DNA of 64,000 nt from the NCBI GenBank assembly GCA_021776785.1, contig JAJFFF010000035.1, positions 1 to 64,000 of the forward strand. The letters run 5' to 3'. A program made the position numbers and the translations under genes. The notes beneath the pieces were generated by a model, which searched no databases, had not been told where the DNA came from, and saw nothing but the letters and a program-made list of their open reading frames with translations. Each line of letters starts with the position of its first letter. Within the stretch, counting starts at the first letter, position 1. Shown here in pieces: positions 53,804-62,570 of the stretch. The stretch comes from Planctomycetota bacterium (GTDB lineage: Bacteria > Planctomycetota > PLA2).

Positions 53804-56665
53804 ATGAACAATCGGAGGCTGTTACGCACTCGCGTGTCCTCCCTAGCGATCACTTGGGCCGCGTTCGTCACGGCCATCGGGGCGGTCGGTCAGGTTGAAG
53901 CCCAGGATTCCGCGCCGGAGCAGCCCGCCGTTCTTACGCGCATCGCGGAGGTGTTGGCCCTTTCGATCGACGATGCGCAGCAAGCGCGTCGCGTGCGAAT
54001 CGACGGTCGGTTCACGTACTACGACCCGCCGTTTGGCGCGGGGTACATCAAGGACGGGGCCAGCCCTGGGATCACCGTCCGGTTTGCGCAAGGCATCAAG
54101 TTGGAGCACGGATGGGTCCGCGTCGATGGAACCACGCGGGCGCGTGCGGGTGCGGTCACCCTACTCGTCACCCGTATCACGCAGCTCCGTCGACGCAGCC
54201 CGAGGGGAGAGTGTTTCGACTTGCACCGCGGCGGCCCCGTCGAAGCGGAGCTTCAGGTTCGGGAGCTTCATCGCGACGATCACGCCGCGACGCTTTGGTG
54301 CATGCTTCCGCACGAGACCGATCAACGCACGATCTCTGTGCATACGCGCGCGTTCGGCGCCAAAGAACTTCCAGCGATCGGTTCCATGCTCCGCATTCGC
54401 GGATTTCACGCGCCGCTGGTTGCCGCGGAAGACGCCTTGGCGGTGTTCGCGCAGACGCTCGATCACATCGATATTCTTCATGCGGCGCCGCAGCCAAAGC
54501 GGCCGATCACGGTGCGAAGTCTGCGCGACCTAAGTGACGCACCGGCGGGCGCGCGCTTTCGCATCGACGGACAGGTCACACGCATCCAGGATGGCGCCGT
54601 GGTGTTGGAACACCGGGGCGGCGGCGCACTGATCTACGCACGCTCGGCGAGCACGCTCGCGATGGGCGCGATGGTCACCGTCGTCGGCGAGCGGGCGCGT
54701 GACGGAACCACGACCGCTCACGCGATCCACGAGCACGCGGTCGTTGCGTTCCGGCAGGCGCGCGCGCTGCGGGCCGACGAAGTGAGTTCGCGTCACGTCC
54801 ACACGCGCGTGACCGTGGCCGGAACCATCACGACGCAACAGGAGTTGCCCGACGGTCGTGTGGTTTTGACGCTGGAAGACCACGGCACGGTCTTTCACGT
54901 GGTCGCGCCACGCGCCGTGGCGGCCGAGTTCGACTCGATCCGCGAGCGCGAAGCGACGGCGCGCGGCGTGGTTCTCCAGGAACCGCCCGGGTCGCTCGCC
55001 GCGTTTTCGATCGCGTTGCACGGGATCGATGACCTCAACTTAAAAGAGCGGCCGTGGTACGCGCAGACGCAAACCTTCAGCCTCTTGATAGTGGCGCTTC
55101 TGGTCGTGTTGATCGGCGTGCTCGCCCTGCGCGTATTCCAGTCCCGCGCGCGCGCCCAAACAAAATCACTGGGCGACGCGATGGCGCGCATCGACAGCAT
55201 CTACGAATCCCTCGACGAGGGCGTGCTCGCCATCGATCGCCAAGGCGTGGTGGTGACGACCACGCCGCGGGCGCGTGAAATCCTGCGCGTTGCCGACGCT
55301 TCGCCGCTCACGCGGACGAGCTACCCCGACGTGCTCACGCAACACGCCGCCGATCCCGTGGCGCTGCGCCTCCGGCTCGGTGCCCTGCTCGAACAACCGC
55401 ACGTCCGCGACGAGATCACCTTTGAGACCGTGCACCCGTCACGGGTCATCGGTCTTCGCGCGAGCCCCGTCCACGACGATGACGACGAGATCATCGGACG
55501 CATCTTTGTGGTGCGGGACGAGACGGAAAAGCGCCAGCTGGAGACCAACTTGCAGCAGGCCCAGCGCATGGAAGCCATCGGAACGCTGACCGGCGGCATC
55601 GCCCACGACTTCAACAATCTTCTCACGGCGATCTCGGGCAGTCTTTCGCTCCTGCGAAGCTCGCCCGAACAGTCCGCCGCGGAGTTCGACGAACACTTAC
55701 AGCGCGCGCAGCATGCCTCAGAACGCGCCGCGGAATTGGTGCAGCAGCTGCTCGGATTCGCACGGCGCGCCGAACTCGACCTGCAACCGCATTCCTTGAA
55801 CGCGACCCTGCGCGGCGTCGTTGGGCTTTTGCGTGACGCGCTCGACGAAAACATTGAACTGACATGCGAACTGCAACCCCATCTTCCCGGCGTCCGGATG
55901 GACCCCGACCGATTCGAGCGAGTGATCTGGAGCCTGTGTCTGAATGCGCGCGACGCGATGCCGGAGGGCGGCACGTTGACAATCGCAACGAGCACGAGCG
56001 CGCGCGTCAGCACCGGGAAAACCGAGGTGGTGCTCACGATCCGCGACACGGGAAGCGGCATGTCCAAAGCGGTACGCGCCCAAGCGTTTCAGCCGTTTTT
56101 TACGACGAAGGCTGCGGACCGCCGGAGCGGACTCGGGCTAGCAACGTCTTATGGCATGGTGCGCCAGCACGGCGGACGCATCGAATGCGACTCCGCGTTG
56201 GGCGAAGGTACCGTCGTGCGGGTCTATCTCCCTTGCGCGCAAACCGACTCGGTATTTCCCATCCGCAGCGAAACGACGAGCGCCGCGGGTGAAGGCGGGC
56301 ATGTCTTGGTGGTCGATGACGAAAGCCTGGTGCGCGCCGTCGCCGAAGGCATCTTGCGACTGCACGGGTTTCAGGTGTCGTCCGCGGAGTCGGGGTCGGA
56401 AGCCTTGGCGATGGTGGAACAATACGGCGTTGCGTTCGATGCCATCGTGCTCGACGTCAAGATGCCCGGCATGAGCGGACGCGAAGTGCTGCAAACGCTC
56501 CGCAAGTCGGGTTGCACGACACCGGTCATTTTGTGCTCCGGCTACCTCGGTGATCTGGGCGGAAGCGGAGCGGTCATCAAGCCGGATCGCGAGTTACAAA
56601 AACCCTACCGACCGCACGAGTTGCTCAGCGCCGTCCGCCACGTCATCGTCAAGTCGGCCCCGTAA
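53804..56665 (+). CDS. Hybrid sensor histidine kinase with OB-like periplasmic modules
   Basis: 953 residues. A signal peptide/first helix ends near EAQ. About 390 extracytoplasmic residues contain two or three repeated beta-rich modules (RRVRIDGRFTYYDPPFGAGYIKD; GARFRIDGQVTRIQDGAVVLEH; RVTVAGTITTQQELPDGRVVLTLED) resembling OB folds. A membrane helix lies at about 425-447, followed by a PAS-like domain. HisKA has His601 (GGIAHDFNNLLTAI), then HATPase with NARDAMPEGG and DTGSGM, and a receiver domain with Asp884 (VLDVKMPG) and a KPY lysine. ATG at 53804 (a GTG lies two codons before). No separate response regulator is adjacent. The signal is unknown. Confidence 0.88.
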   Translation: MNNRRLLRTRVSSLAITWAAFVTAIGAVGQVEAQDSAPEQPAVLTRIAEVLALSIDDAQQARRVRIDGRFTYYDPPFGAGYIKDGASPGITVRFAQGIKLEHGWVRVDGTTRARAGAVTLLVTRITQLRRRSPRGECFDLHRGGPVEAELQVRELHRDDHAATLWCMLPHETDQRTISVHTRAFGAKELPAIGSMLRIRGFHAPLVAAEDALAVFAQTLDHIDILHAAPQPKRPITVRSLRDLSDAPAGARFRIDGQVTRIQDGAVVLEHRGGGALIYARSASTLAMGAMVTVVGERARDGTTTAHAIHEHAVVAFRQARALRADEVSSRHVHTRVTVAGTITTQQELPDGRVVLTLEDHGTVFHVVAPRAVAAEFDSIREREATARGVVLQEPPGSLAAFSIALHGIDDLNLKERPWYAQTQTFSLLIVALLVVLIGVLALRVFQSRARAQTKSLGDAMARIDSIYESLDEGVLAIDRQGVVVTTTPRAREILRVADASPLTRTSYPDVLTQHAADPVALRLRLGALLEQPHVRDEITFETVHPSRVIGLRASPVHDDDDEIIGRIFVVRDETEKRQLETNLQQAQRMEAIGTLTGGIAHDFNNLLTAISGSLSLLRSSPEQSAAEFDEHLQRAQHASERAAELVQQLLGFARRAELDLQPHSLNATLRGVVGLLRDALDENIELTCELQPHLPGVRMDPDRFERVIWSLCLNARDAMPEGGTLTIATSTSARVSTGKTEVVLTIRDTGSGMSKAVRAQAFQPFFTTKAADRRSGLGLATSYGMVRQHGGRIECDSALGEGTVVRVYLPCAQTDSVFPIRSETTSAAGEGGHVLVVDDESLVRAVAEGILRLHGFQVSSAESGSEALAMVEQYGVAFDAIVLDVKMPGMSGREVLQTLRKSGCTTPVILCSGYLGDLGGSGAVIKPDRELQKPYRPHELLSAVRHVIVKSAP

Positions 56666-56689
56666 CGCGACGACGCAGCGCCACGAAAA

Positions 56690-56716
56690 ACGCGGCGCCC
56701 GCTCGGGACGCCGCGT
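56690..56716 (-). terminator. Intrinsic terminator of the DinB-fold gene
   Basis: ACGCGGCG-CCC, loop GCTC, GGG-A-CGCCGCGT: an 11-bp stem with one bulge. On the minus strand it is followed by TTTTT, suiting termination after the gene at 56741. It also separates the convergent kinase gene. Confidence 0.7.
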
Positions 56717-56740
56717 CGTTGTCTTTGTTCGCGGGTGGGC

Positions 56741-57256
56741 CTACGTCATGCCGTAGAGGTCGTGGGTGGTGACCGGTTGGCCCTGCAGTTTGAGGTAGTA
56801 AAACAACTGATCGCGATGCTGGCCGAGATGGTTCACCATCTGCATGAAGCGGTGCCCTAAATTGACGGGCCGCGGATCCCACGGCGCAGGCGTCGGCTTG
56901 GTATCGAGATCGATCTCGCCGGCCGCGTCGATCGCCCGGAGCGCCATCGCTTTATCCTTGGCGAGTAACTCCAGCGCTTGCTCCAACGACTCGACCGTCG
57001 GCATCGCCGTGGCCGGAGGCAGCATCCCTCCTTCCGGCATCTCGGCGTCGGCAGGCATGCCCCAATCGCCGGTCAGAAATCCGTTGCAGCAAAAGCCACA
57101 CGCGTTGGTGAGGTGAAGCAGAAGCTGCCCCATCGACATCCAGTTCTCGCCGGTCGCCGGTTTCCACGAAAGGTCACCCTCGACTTTTTTCATGAGACCT
57201 TCGGTCGCGCCGTACACGTCCCCGATCTCGCTCTTCAACAACTCGGTCCAATTCAT
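56741..57256 (-). CDS. DinB/YfiT-fold (four-helix metal-binding) protein
   Basis: 171 residues with the DinB-superfamily pattern: SMGQLLLHLTNAC near the N-terminal third and RFMQMVNHLGQHRDQLFYYLK near the C-terminus supply the His ligands. Related proteins are thiol-dependent S-transferases or stress-induced proteins. Unrelated to DNA polymerase IV despite the name. Function not assignable. Confidence 0.8.
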   Translation of the reverse strand: MNWTELLKSEIGDVYGATEGLMKKVEGDLSWKPATGENWMSMGQLLLHLTNACGFCCNGFLTGDWGMPADAEMPEGGMLPPATAMPTVESLEQALELLAKDKAMALRAIDAAGEIDLDTKPTPAPWDPRPVNLGHRFMQMVNHLGQHRDQLFYYLKLQGQPVTTHDLYGMT

Positions 57257-57420
57257 TGGTTCTCCTCCGAGCCGCCTCTCCCGCGCCGAATTCTACGCCT
57301 GGCAGCGACAACGAAGAGCAGCCCAACAAAAAACTTACGACACCTGCGGCGCCCAATGTAACCGCTCCCCAGTTCGTCGGCCCCATGGCCGGGCCCAAGC
57401 CTGGCGCCGGCGAGGAACGC

Positions 57421-57870
57421 CTAGGCCCAAAGAGCGACGACAAAAAACGCTGCCGCGACCAGCGACGCCGCGGTGCGGACGTGATTCCAAAATGTCCAGG
57501 CGGAAAGGTAGTGCGTCCAGAACGCCTCGGCGTCGGGACTGTCGGCTGCGACACTTGCAAGCTGCTTGTTGAGCGGCACGTTGCGCGCCATCGTGACGAG
57601 CAAGCACCCCACAAGATAGAAGCCGGATCCGGCAAGCAACGTCGCGTCTCCCTCGGCGAGACACACAACCGCGATGCACGCCACACCGGTGCCGAAGAAC
57701 GAACCGAGAAACCAAGGGTTGATCACGGTGACGTTGATCGTGTTCATCGCGGCGATCCCATGACGCGGCGGCAGGAGACGAAGCGCCCGCATCACAAACG
57801 TAGAGAATGCGAAGAAGATGCCCGCGACCACGCCGGAGCCCAAAATCGCGAACGTGATCAGGATGTCCAC
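57421..57870 (-). CDS. DUF1772 (anthrone oxygenase-like) membrane protein
   Basis: 149 residues with four hydrophobic helices and the family pattern FAFSTFVMRAL...MNTINVTVINPWF...YLVGCLLVTMARNVPLN...HYLSAWTFWNHVRTAASL. GTG start with GGAG six bases upstream, inside the end of a tetR remnant. This implies it was once the second gene of a tetR-regulated pair. Confidence 0.82.
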   Translation of the reverse strand: MDILITFAILGSGVVAGIFFAFSTFVMRALRLLPPRHGIAAMNTINVTVINPWFLGSFFGTGVACIAVVCLAEGDATLLAGSGFYLVGCLLVTMARNVPLNKQLASVAADSPDAEAFWTHYLSAWTFWNHVRTAASLVAAAFFVVALWA

Positions 57871-57873
57871 TCG

Positions 57874-58028
57874 TCACTCCGATTTCACGGCCCGCTCGAG
57901 GCCATCTAAACCAGGTTCAACCCAAACTCGAACTCGTGCGCGTAGTCGTAGCCCAGCACCTGCTTTGTAGTCCACTCAAAGAGGCGTGGATATTTTTGGG
58001 CGGAGAAACTTGCCAAGATGGGCACGAC
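57874..58028 (-). pseudogene. C-terminal remnant of a TetR-family regulator, frameshifted
   Basis: The stretch translates to VVPILASFSAQKYPRLF, WTTKQVLG and HEFEFGLNLV, and then hits TAG at 57906-57908. Skipping one base gives LDGLERAVKSE and a TGA 3 bases before the DUF1772 start. FGLxLxLDGLE is the classical end of TetR proteins, so one T has been lost. The N-terminal DNA-binding half is missing; upstream sequence beyond about 58028 no longer matches. The remnant lies 140 bases from the broken tRNA. Confidence 0.65.
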
Positions 58029-58124
58029 CTCGCACGACCGTCCGCCGGATTGCCCCCTGGGATCGGCAGCACACCCCGACGACACACACGCCCAAAAACC
58101 GACCGGCACCGACGGGCGCGAAGG

Positions 58125-58152
58125 TTGACCAAAACCCGCATAGTGCTAGGCT
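58125..58152 (+). promoter_or_regulatory. Candidate promoter of the tRNA-Leu fragment
   Basis: TTGACC, 16-base spacer, TAGGCT, ending 13 bases before the tRNA 5' end. The -35 matches well and the -10 weakly; placement is right for a tRNA gene. Confidence 0.5.
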
Positions 58153-58165
58153 CGGCGACCCACAA

Positions 58166-58204
58166 GCCGAGGTGGCGGAACTGGCAGACGCGCTAGATTC
58201 AGGT
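58166..58204 (+). tRNA. tRNA-Leu(CAG), 5' half only
   Basis: GCCGAGG acceptor strand, TG, D arm GCG...CGC with loop AACTGGCAGA, then CTAGA and the anticodon loop TTCAGGT (anticodon CAG). After the loop the expected TCTAG strand, long variable arm, TTCGA loop and CCTCGGC acceptor are all absent. The sequence instead runs CTTTGCCGAAACC into a terminator. The tRNA is therefore broken at or just after the anticodon loop. This is a typical integrase crossover place, and the 3' half should lie elsewhere if an element inserted here. Confidence 0.8.
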
Positions 58205-58237
58205 CTTTGCCGAAACCACCGAAAACATCGACTCCAA

Positions 58238-58269
58238 GGGCTTCATGGTTCCGCCATGAGCCCTTTTTT
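58238..58269 (+). terminator. Intrinsic terminator after tRNA fragment
   Basis: GGGCT(T)CATGG, loop TTCCG, CCATGAGCCC followed by TTTTTT: a strong plus-strand terminator 33 bases after the tRNA break. Confidence 0.8.
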
Positions 58270-58424
58270 CATGCCTTAACCACCACTCGCAGCACACACA
58301 GAGCACACACAAAAACGAGTAGGGAGGGAGGGAGTCAATTTATGTACGCGAGACTACCCACCAGTTCGTCAGCGATGCCCGTCGAGCGAACGACAAGTCG
58401 TGAAAGCGCGGTACTCTAGGCAGC

Positions 58425-58997
58425 ATGACCCAAGCTCAAAAGGTCATCGAACGCGAAGCGCGCAAGGCCGAGAAGTCGGAAGTCTGGGCGGCCATGCTCA
58501 AGACTCTGGGAGACGACGATCCGTTTCGAGATATCCTCTCGATGGCCGTTGCGCTCCAGCGCGCAAGCGACCCGGACTTTCTCGACACCGAGCTCGCACG
58601 CACAAAACTGCTCCGATTCACCAACGCAATCGACGCCATAGGCGACGTCGCCGAACGGCACCCGTGGAGCCGCATCCCGCGCATGTTCGTACTCTCTGGG
58701 CAGTTCGCCAAGCTGACGCGCGGAACGAAAGCCGTCTACGTCACACTCTGCGCTGTCGTCGATGCACGAACCTCGTCCACGCGCGTCACCGACAAGAGGC
58801 TGGCCGAACTCTGCAACGTACACCCCAACACCGCGAAGCGAGCTGTAGCCGAACTCGAAAGAGTCGGTGCAATAGTGAGATTCCGTTATCAGGCAGGGCC
58901 AACGCATAGCCGTAGGCTCATCCGTCTCAACTGGAGCGCGGTAATGGATGGCGGGGAAAAGGAATCGGTCGCTGGGAAGGTTTCCGGTGGCTTCTGA
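58425..58997 (+). CDS. Winged-helix protein, possible replication initiator
   Basis: 190 residues. The N-terminal half is helical and charged. Residues of about 100-160 form a winged helix (KAVYVTLCAVVDARTSSTRVTDKRLAEL, HPNTAKRAVAELERVGAIVRF) like those of phage/plasmid replication initiators and helix-turn-helix regulators. No replication origin iterons were identified nearby. First gene inside the island, apparently monocistronic. It might instead be a transcriptional regulator. Confidence 0.6.
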   Translation: MTQAQKVIEREARKAEKSEVWAAMLKTLGDDDPFRDILSMAVALQRASDPDFLDTELARTKLLRFTNAIDAIGDVAERHPWSRIPRMFVLSGQFAKLTRGTKAVYVTLCAVVDARTSSTRVTDKRLAELCNVHPNTAKRAVAELERVGAIVRFRYQAGPTHSRRLIRLNWSAVMDGGEKESVAGKVSGGF

Positions 58998-59365
58998 GGC
59001 GATCGACGGGCGCGCGTGCGTTATTTGCGCACCATTTACCAATGAAGCGCAGCCACATCCGGTACGAATCCGGTAGTTTTGAGCGCGAGCGGTCGCTGCA
59101 CGCTTACGACCGAGCCAAACATCTACTCTCGCCCATCCGCCGGACATCGCCGCAGCCAAGGGCCAGCGGGACTACAGCGATACCCGTCCGCGCATCAGCC
59201 TACACTCCGTCGAATGGTGACCGCTTGTCAGGCAATCTTTGCGAATGGGTCGGCCGCGCCGCTGCGCAAACCCAATACGACGCCTCACGCGCAGCTGCAC
59301 AGAGCCCAACACCCCAGAAAATCAACTACTCCCGCAGCCACTGAAGCGAACTTCAGCGGTGCATC
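58998..59365. other. Interval between winged-helix gene and methylase
   Basis: About 370 bases. Small open frames here give low-complexity translations; no convincing gene, repeat array or hairpin terminator was seen. It should contain the methylase promoter. Confidence 0.45.
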
Positions 59366-61489
59366 GTGGTAGCACAGCCCTCGGGCCCGTCGCTATCTGC
59401 GGTTCCCAAGACTGCGAAACGCCGATTTGTCGATTGCCGGATGTTGCAGTATGAAGCCTCTTGCGCTGGAGCTCGGGAGCGGTACTCGCGCGCAAGAACG
59501 CCACAGACGATCTTTGTTTGGTGGGCGCGTCGGCCCCACTCGTCCATGCGTGCGCTTGTCGCGGCTTCGCTTCTGCCAAGTGGCAGCGGCGCAGTGGCCC
59601 GTGATCTGTCGGCGTTGGCGTCGCAGCAGCCTCCCGACGCCCAACTATTGCTGGACGTTCGGCGGCGAATCGCTGGCGCGTATGACGAACGCCCGCGTGT
59701 CTTGGACATGTTCGGAGGGGGCGGCACGATTCCATTCGAGGCGCTCACGCTCGGTGTTGAAACACACGTTGTCGAAGTTAGTGAGTTAGCGGCCTTTCTG
59801 AATAAGACCTTGCTTGAACTGGCGCCACAAATCACCAATCTGGGTGATCGAATCTCGGAGTCAGGTGCCCGTGTACTGTCCAACTTGGCCGAAGTCACCG
59901 CAAGGATGTTCCCTGCGCGCCCAACTGCGTCGAACTACATCTGGACGTACGCGACGAAGTGCAGCGCCTGCGGCTTCTCCTATTCGCTGTGCAAGCGGCC
60001 TTGGCTATCCCGCAAGAAGGGTCGCCGAATAGCGACTCGCGTTCATACAACTGACACGGATCAACGAACTGAAATCGACCACAACGCTAGCGACCTGTCA
60101 TCGCAATCTGCTTGGCGATCCCGGTCAGGACACGTTAGATGTCCGAAATGCGATTTCGAGTGTCGGCCCAACGCTAGTAGAGGCTGCTCAGACCGACATG
60201 TCGCCACAATCGAACTCTCGAATCCAGGCAAGGTGTTTCGGAAACCGACCTCCTACGACCTACCCTCACCCGAGATTTGCGCGGAGATCGAAGAACTAGC
60301 CCTCCGCCAGCTCGGTGCTGAACTCCCTGCGACCGAGCTGCCCCAGTGGTCCGGAATCGTGAACCCCGCCATGTATGGGATCGAGAGACACGCTCAGGTT
60401 TTTAATCCAAGACAACGTTCGACTCTTCTAGCACTTATTGCGGCCCTGCGTCGCGAGCACGATCGACTTCGTGCGACCGACGGTCCCGAAACTGCGCTGG
60501 CGGTAACGGCCTTGCTCTCCGGTTTGGTTGACCAGGTCGTGGATTGGAACTGCCGTCTATCTATGTGGATTCCACAGAACGAGCAAGTTGGCCGCGCGTT
60601 TTGCGGCCCTGGCATTGCGATGCTGTGGGACTACGCCGAAACTGATCCCGTTGGGAGGGGGCCGTCCAACTTATGGGCAAAGCTAAAACGAATCGAGAAC
60701 GGAGCCCGTCTGCTTGAGGGCCTCGAATGCGCGGCCAGCGTTGTGAATGCCTCTGCTCAAAACTTGCCCCATCGAGACGAGTTTTTCGATGCGATCGTTA
60801 CGGACCCTCCGTACTACGACAACCTGTTTTACAGCGTACTCGCGGACTTCTTCTATGTGTGGAAGCGACTACTGTTCCGGGATCTACTACCTGAACTGTT
60901 TGCGCCGCCATCAACAAGCACGCGAGACGAACTGGTGGCGTCTCGGCAGCGCTCAGGGTCTACGCGCGCAGCGTTCGACGACTACGTTCAGAACCTCACG
61001 GTCGCGCTTTCAGAGGCCAGCCGCGTACTCAAGCAAGAAGGTGTGTTCTGTATGCTCTACGGGCATAGCGCACTGGATGGGTGGCGCGCGCTGGTCCACT
61101 CTTACCGAGCCACGTCGCTTCACGTCACGTCAGTTCAGCCTCTAAGCATAGAACGACGGCAGCGACCCCGAGCCATGACATCAGATGCTGTCAACACCTG
61201 CGTTGTGCTGGTCGCCCGCAAGCGCACCAACAGCGCGAAACGCCCGATCCGACTCAAGACGCTAGTTGACCGAGTCGAACAGTGCACCGCAAACTACATG
61301 GCGTCACTGCGACCCGCAGGATGGGCGGACGCGGACATCGCAATGGCGGCATTCGCGCAAGCATCGGGAATTCTCTCTAACGCATCCCAGGTAGAGGGGC
61401 ACACAGACACGGAAGCGCTCTTGAAGGTCGCCGACTACCTACAAACCCAATTCTCTGAGTTTCGGCTACAGCGGAGAGGGTCGATCTGA
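59366..61489 (+). CDS. DUF1156-type adenine-specific DNA methyltransferase
   Basis: 707 residues. The N-terminus carries the DUF1156 hallmark FVWWARRPHSSMRALVAASLLP. The AdoMet motif I is VLDMFGGGGTIPFEAL near 111-126. A long insert has two cysteine pairs (CSACGFSYSLC and CPKCDFEC), suggesting a zinc ribbon. The catalytic motif IV is VTDPPYYDNLFY near 480. This order is that of N6-adenine enzymes. The GTG at 59366 is the longest supportable start and may be slightly upstream of the true one. It is convergent with, and 2 bases from, a HindIII-like endonuclease gene, so it is probably the protecting methylase of that pair. Confidence 0.85.
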   Translation: MVAQPSGPSLSAVPKTAKRRFVDCRMLQYEASCAGARERYSRARTPQTIFVWWARRPHSSMRALVAASLLPSGSGAVARDLSALASQQPPDAQLLLDVRRRIAGAYDERPRVLDMFGGGGTIPFEALTLGVETHVVEVSELAAFLNKTLLELAPQITNLGDRISESGARVLSNLAEVTARMFPARPTASNYIWTYATKCSACGFSYSLCKRPWLSRKKGRRIATRVHTTDTDQRTEIDHNASDLSSQSAWRSRSGHVRCPKCDFECRPNASRGCSDRHVATIELSNPGKVFRKPTSYDLPSPEICAEIEELALRQLGAELPATELPQWSGIVNPAMYGIERHAQVFNPRQRSTLLALIAALRREHDRLRATDGPETALAVTALLSGLVDQVVDWNCRLSMWIPQNEQVGRAFCGPGIAMLWDYAETDPVGRGPSNLWAKLKRIENGARLLEGLECAASVVNASAQNLPHRDEFFDAIVTDPPYYDNLFYSVLADFFYVWKRLLFRDLLPELFAPPSTSTRDELVASRQRSGSTRAAFDDYVQNLTVALSEASRVLKQEGVFCMLYGHSALDGWRALVHSYRATSLHVTSVQPLSIERRQRPRAMTSDAVNTCVVLVARKRTNSAKRPIRLKTLVDRVEQCTANYMASLRPAGWADADIAMAAFAQASGILSNASQVEGHTDTEALLKVADYLQTQFSEFRLQRRGSI

Positions 61490-61491
61490 CG

Positions 61492-62346
61492 CTATTTTGA
61501 GCCGCTGTTCTTGAGGATCATTTCGATTTTGCTGTCTATCTTCATCGTCGTGATGAGGTCGCGAACAGCCTCGTCACGGGACAGCTCACCCACACGCTTC
61601 TTCTCGCTAGTCCAGTAAGCGATCTCTGCCGCGGCCTGTCCCGGAAGACGCTCTCTCATCTCAGCCATCGCACGTTTCCAGTCTATTGCCGTCGCGCCCG
61701 TAACGGCCAAAACAACCTCGTCGATTCGACGCCAGTACTTGACTGCGGACTTGGACTCCTCTAGTTCACCGGGAGCCCGCCACAGGGCCTCTAGCGCGTC
61801 CGGCGGATTCGGTTTGTGACGAATCAGGAACGCCAGGTGCGTGTACGAGAACAGCGTAACGTTGTACCGCGTTGCTTGGCTGTAAATCTGACTGGTTGTT
61901 GTGGGATAGTGGTATTGCGGTGCTGCGAGGCAGGCGTATTCAGCACCCTTGCGCCAATTGTTCAGCGCCTCCACTTTGAAGTCTTTCTGATTCTTTGCGG
62001 TTCGACTCAATCGGAACGCCTTCGCGTCTCCCACGACGGCAAAACCCGCGATGGACCCCACTACGTCCGCTGAATCCCCACGTTCGGTGATCACCTCGGC
62101 CGTCATTCCGAGAAAAGTGAATGCGCATGCAAGTAACGCATCGCAGTACTTCGCAAAGAGCTTCTCTTCTGTCGAGTCGTGGGCAAACTGCTCGGGAATC
62201 ACACCCGCCCCGTCGAGTTGATCTAGGATCTCCGCTCGGGAACAACTACCGACCGCCTCAACTAACGCGCGACACCGACTCTCGAAGTCGAGATCTTCTT
62301 GGCCGCAGAGTCCATTGATAGCCGTTACTACAGATGCAGCGTTCAC
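61492..62346 (-). CDS. HindIII-family type II restriction endonuclease
   Basis: 284 residues, close to HindIII (300). The PD-(D/E)xK site is seen as Asp94 ... Asp107-Ala-Lys109 (GDSADVVGS, VVGDAKAFRLSRTAKNQKDFKV). The family continues with ALNNWRKGAEYACLAAPQYHYP, SQIYSQATRYNVTLFSYTHL. GTG start with AGAGGAA just upstream. Predicted to cut unmodified DNA; a HindIII-like target (AAGCTT) is possible but unproven. Cognate methylase presumed to be the convergent DUF1156 gene. Catalytic residues look intact. Confidence 0.85.
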   Translation of the reverse strand: MNAASVVTAINGLCGQEDLDFESRCRALVEAVGSCSRAEILDQLDGAGVIPEQFAHDSTEEKLFAKYCDALLACAFTFLGMTAEVITERGDSADVVGSIAGFAVVGDAKAFRLSRTAKNQKDFKVEALNNWRKGAEYACLAAPQYHYPTTTSQIYSQATRYNVTLFSYTHLAFLIRHKPNPPDALEALWRAPGELEESKSAVKYWRRIDEVVLAVTGATAIDWKRAMAEMRERLPGQAAAEIAYWTSEKKRVGELSRDEAVRDLITTMKIDSKIEMILKNSGSK

Positions 62347-62519
62347 GATTCCTCTGACTGCTTCGCGCCATGGTCACACAACAGAACCACCCCTGAACAA
62401 ATATCGGCTAGTTTCGTGAGCGTGACCACCTCGTGCGATTCGCCGAGCAGGAGATCGGACGGCTTTCTTTAGAGACGGGTCGCTCGGGGCTTGGTTTTGG
62501 AGCGTGTGAAGCAGGCACG

Positions 62520-62552
62520 AAAAAAGGGCCGACGCCCGAAAGCGCCGACCCC
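62520..62552 (-). terminator. Intrinsic terminator of serine recombinase gene
   Basis: On the minus strand GGGTCGGCGC, loop TTTCGG, GCGTCGGCCC (two G-T pairs) followed by seven T, about 20 bases past the recombinase stop. Confidence 0.75.
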
Positions 62553-62570
62553 AACCAATGATTAGGGGAG

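Noticed and set aside
58166-58450. Group I intron in tRNA-Leu as explanation for the interruption
   Set aside because: Known Leu introns lie in the anticodon loop, but no 3' tRNA half follows within the next 250 bases and an intrinsic terminator lies 33 bases downstream.
58416-59159. 247-codon frame antisense to the winged-helix gene
   Set aside because: Fully opposite a gene with clear HTH character; its own translation shows no domain pattern.
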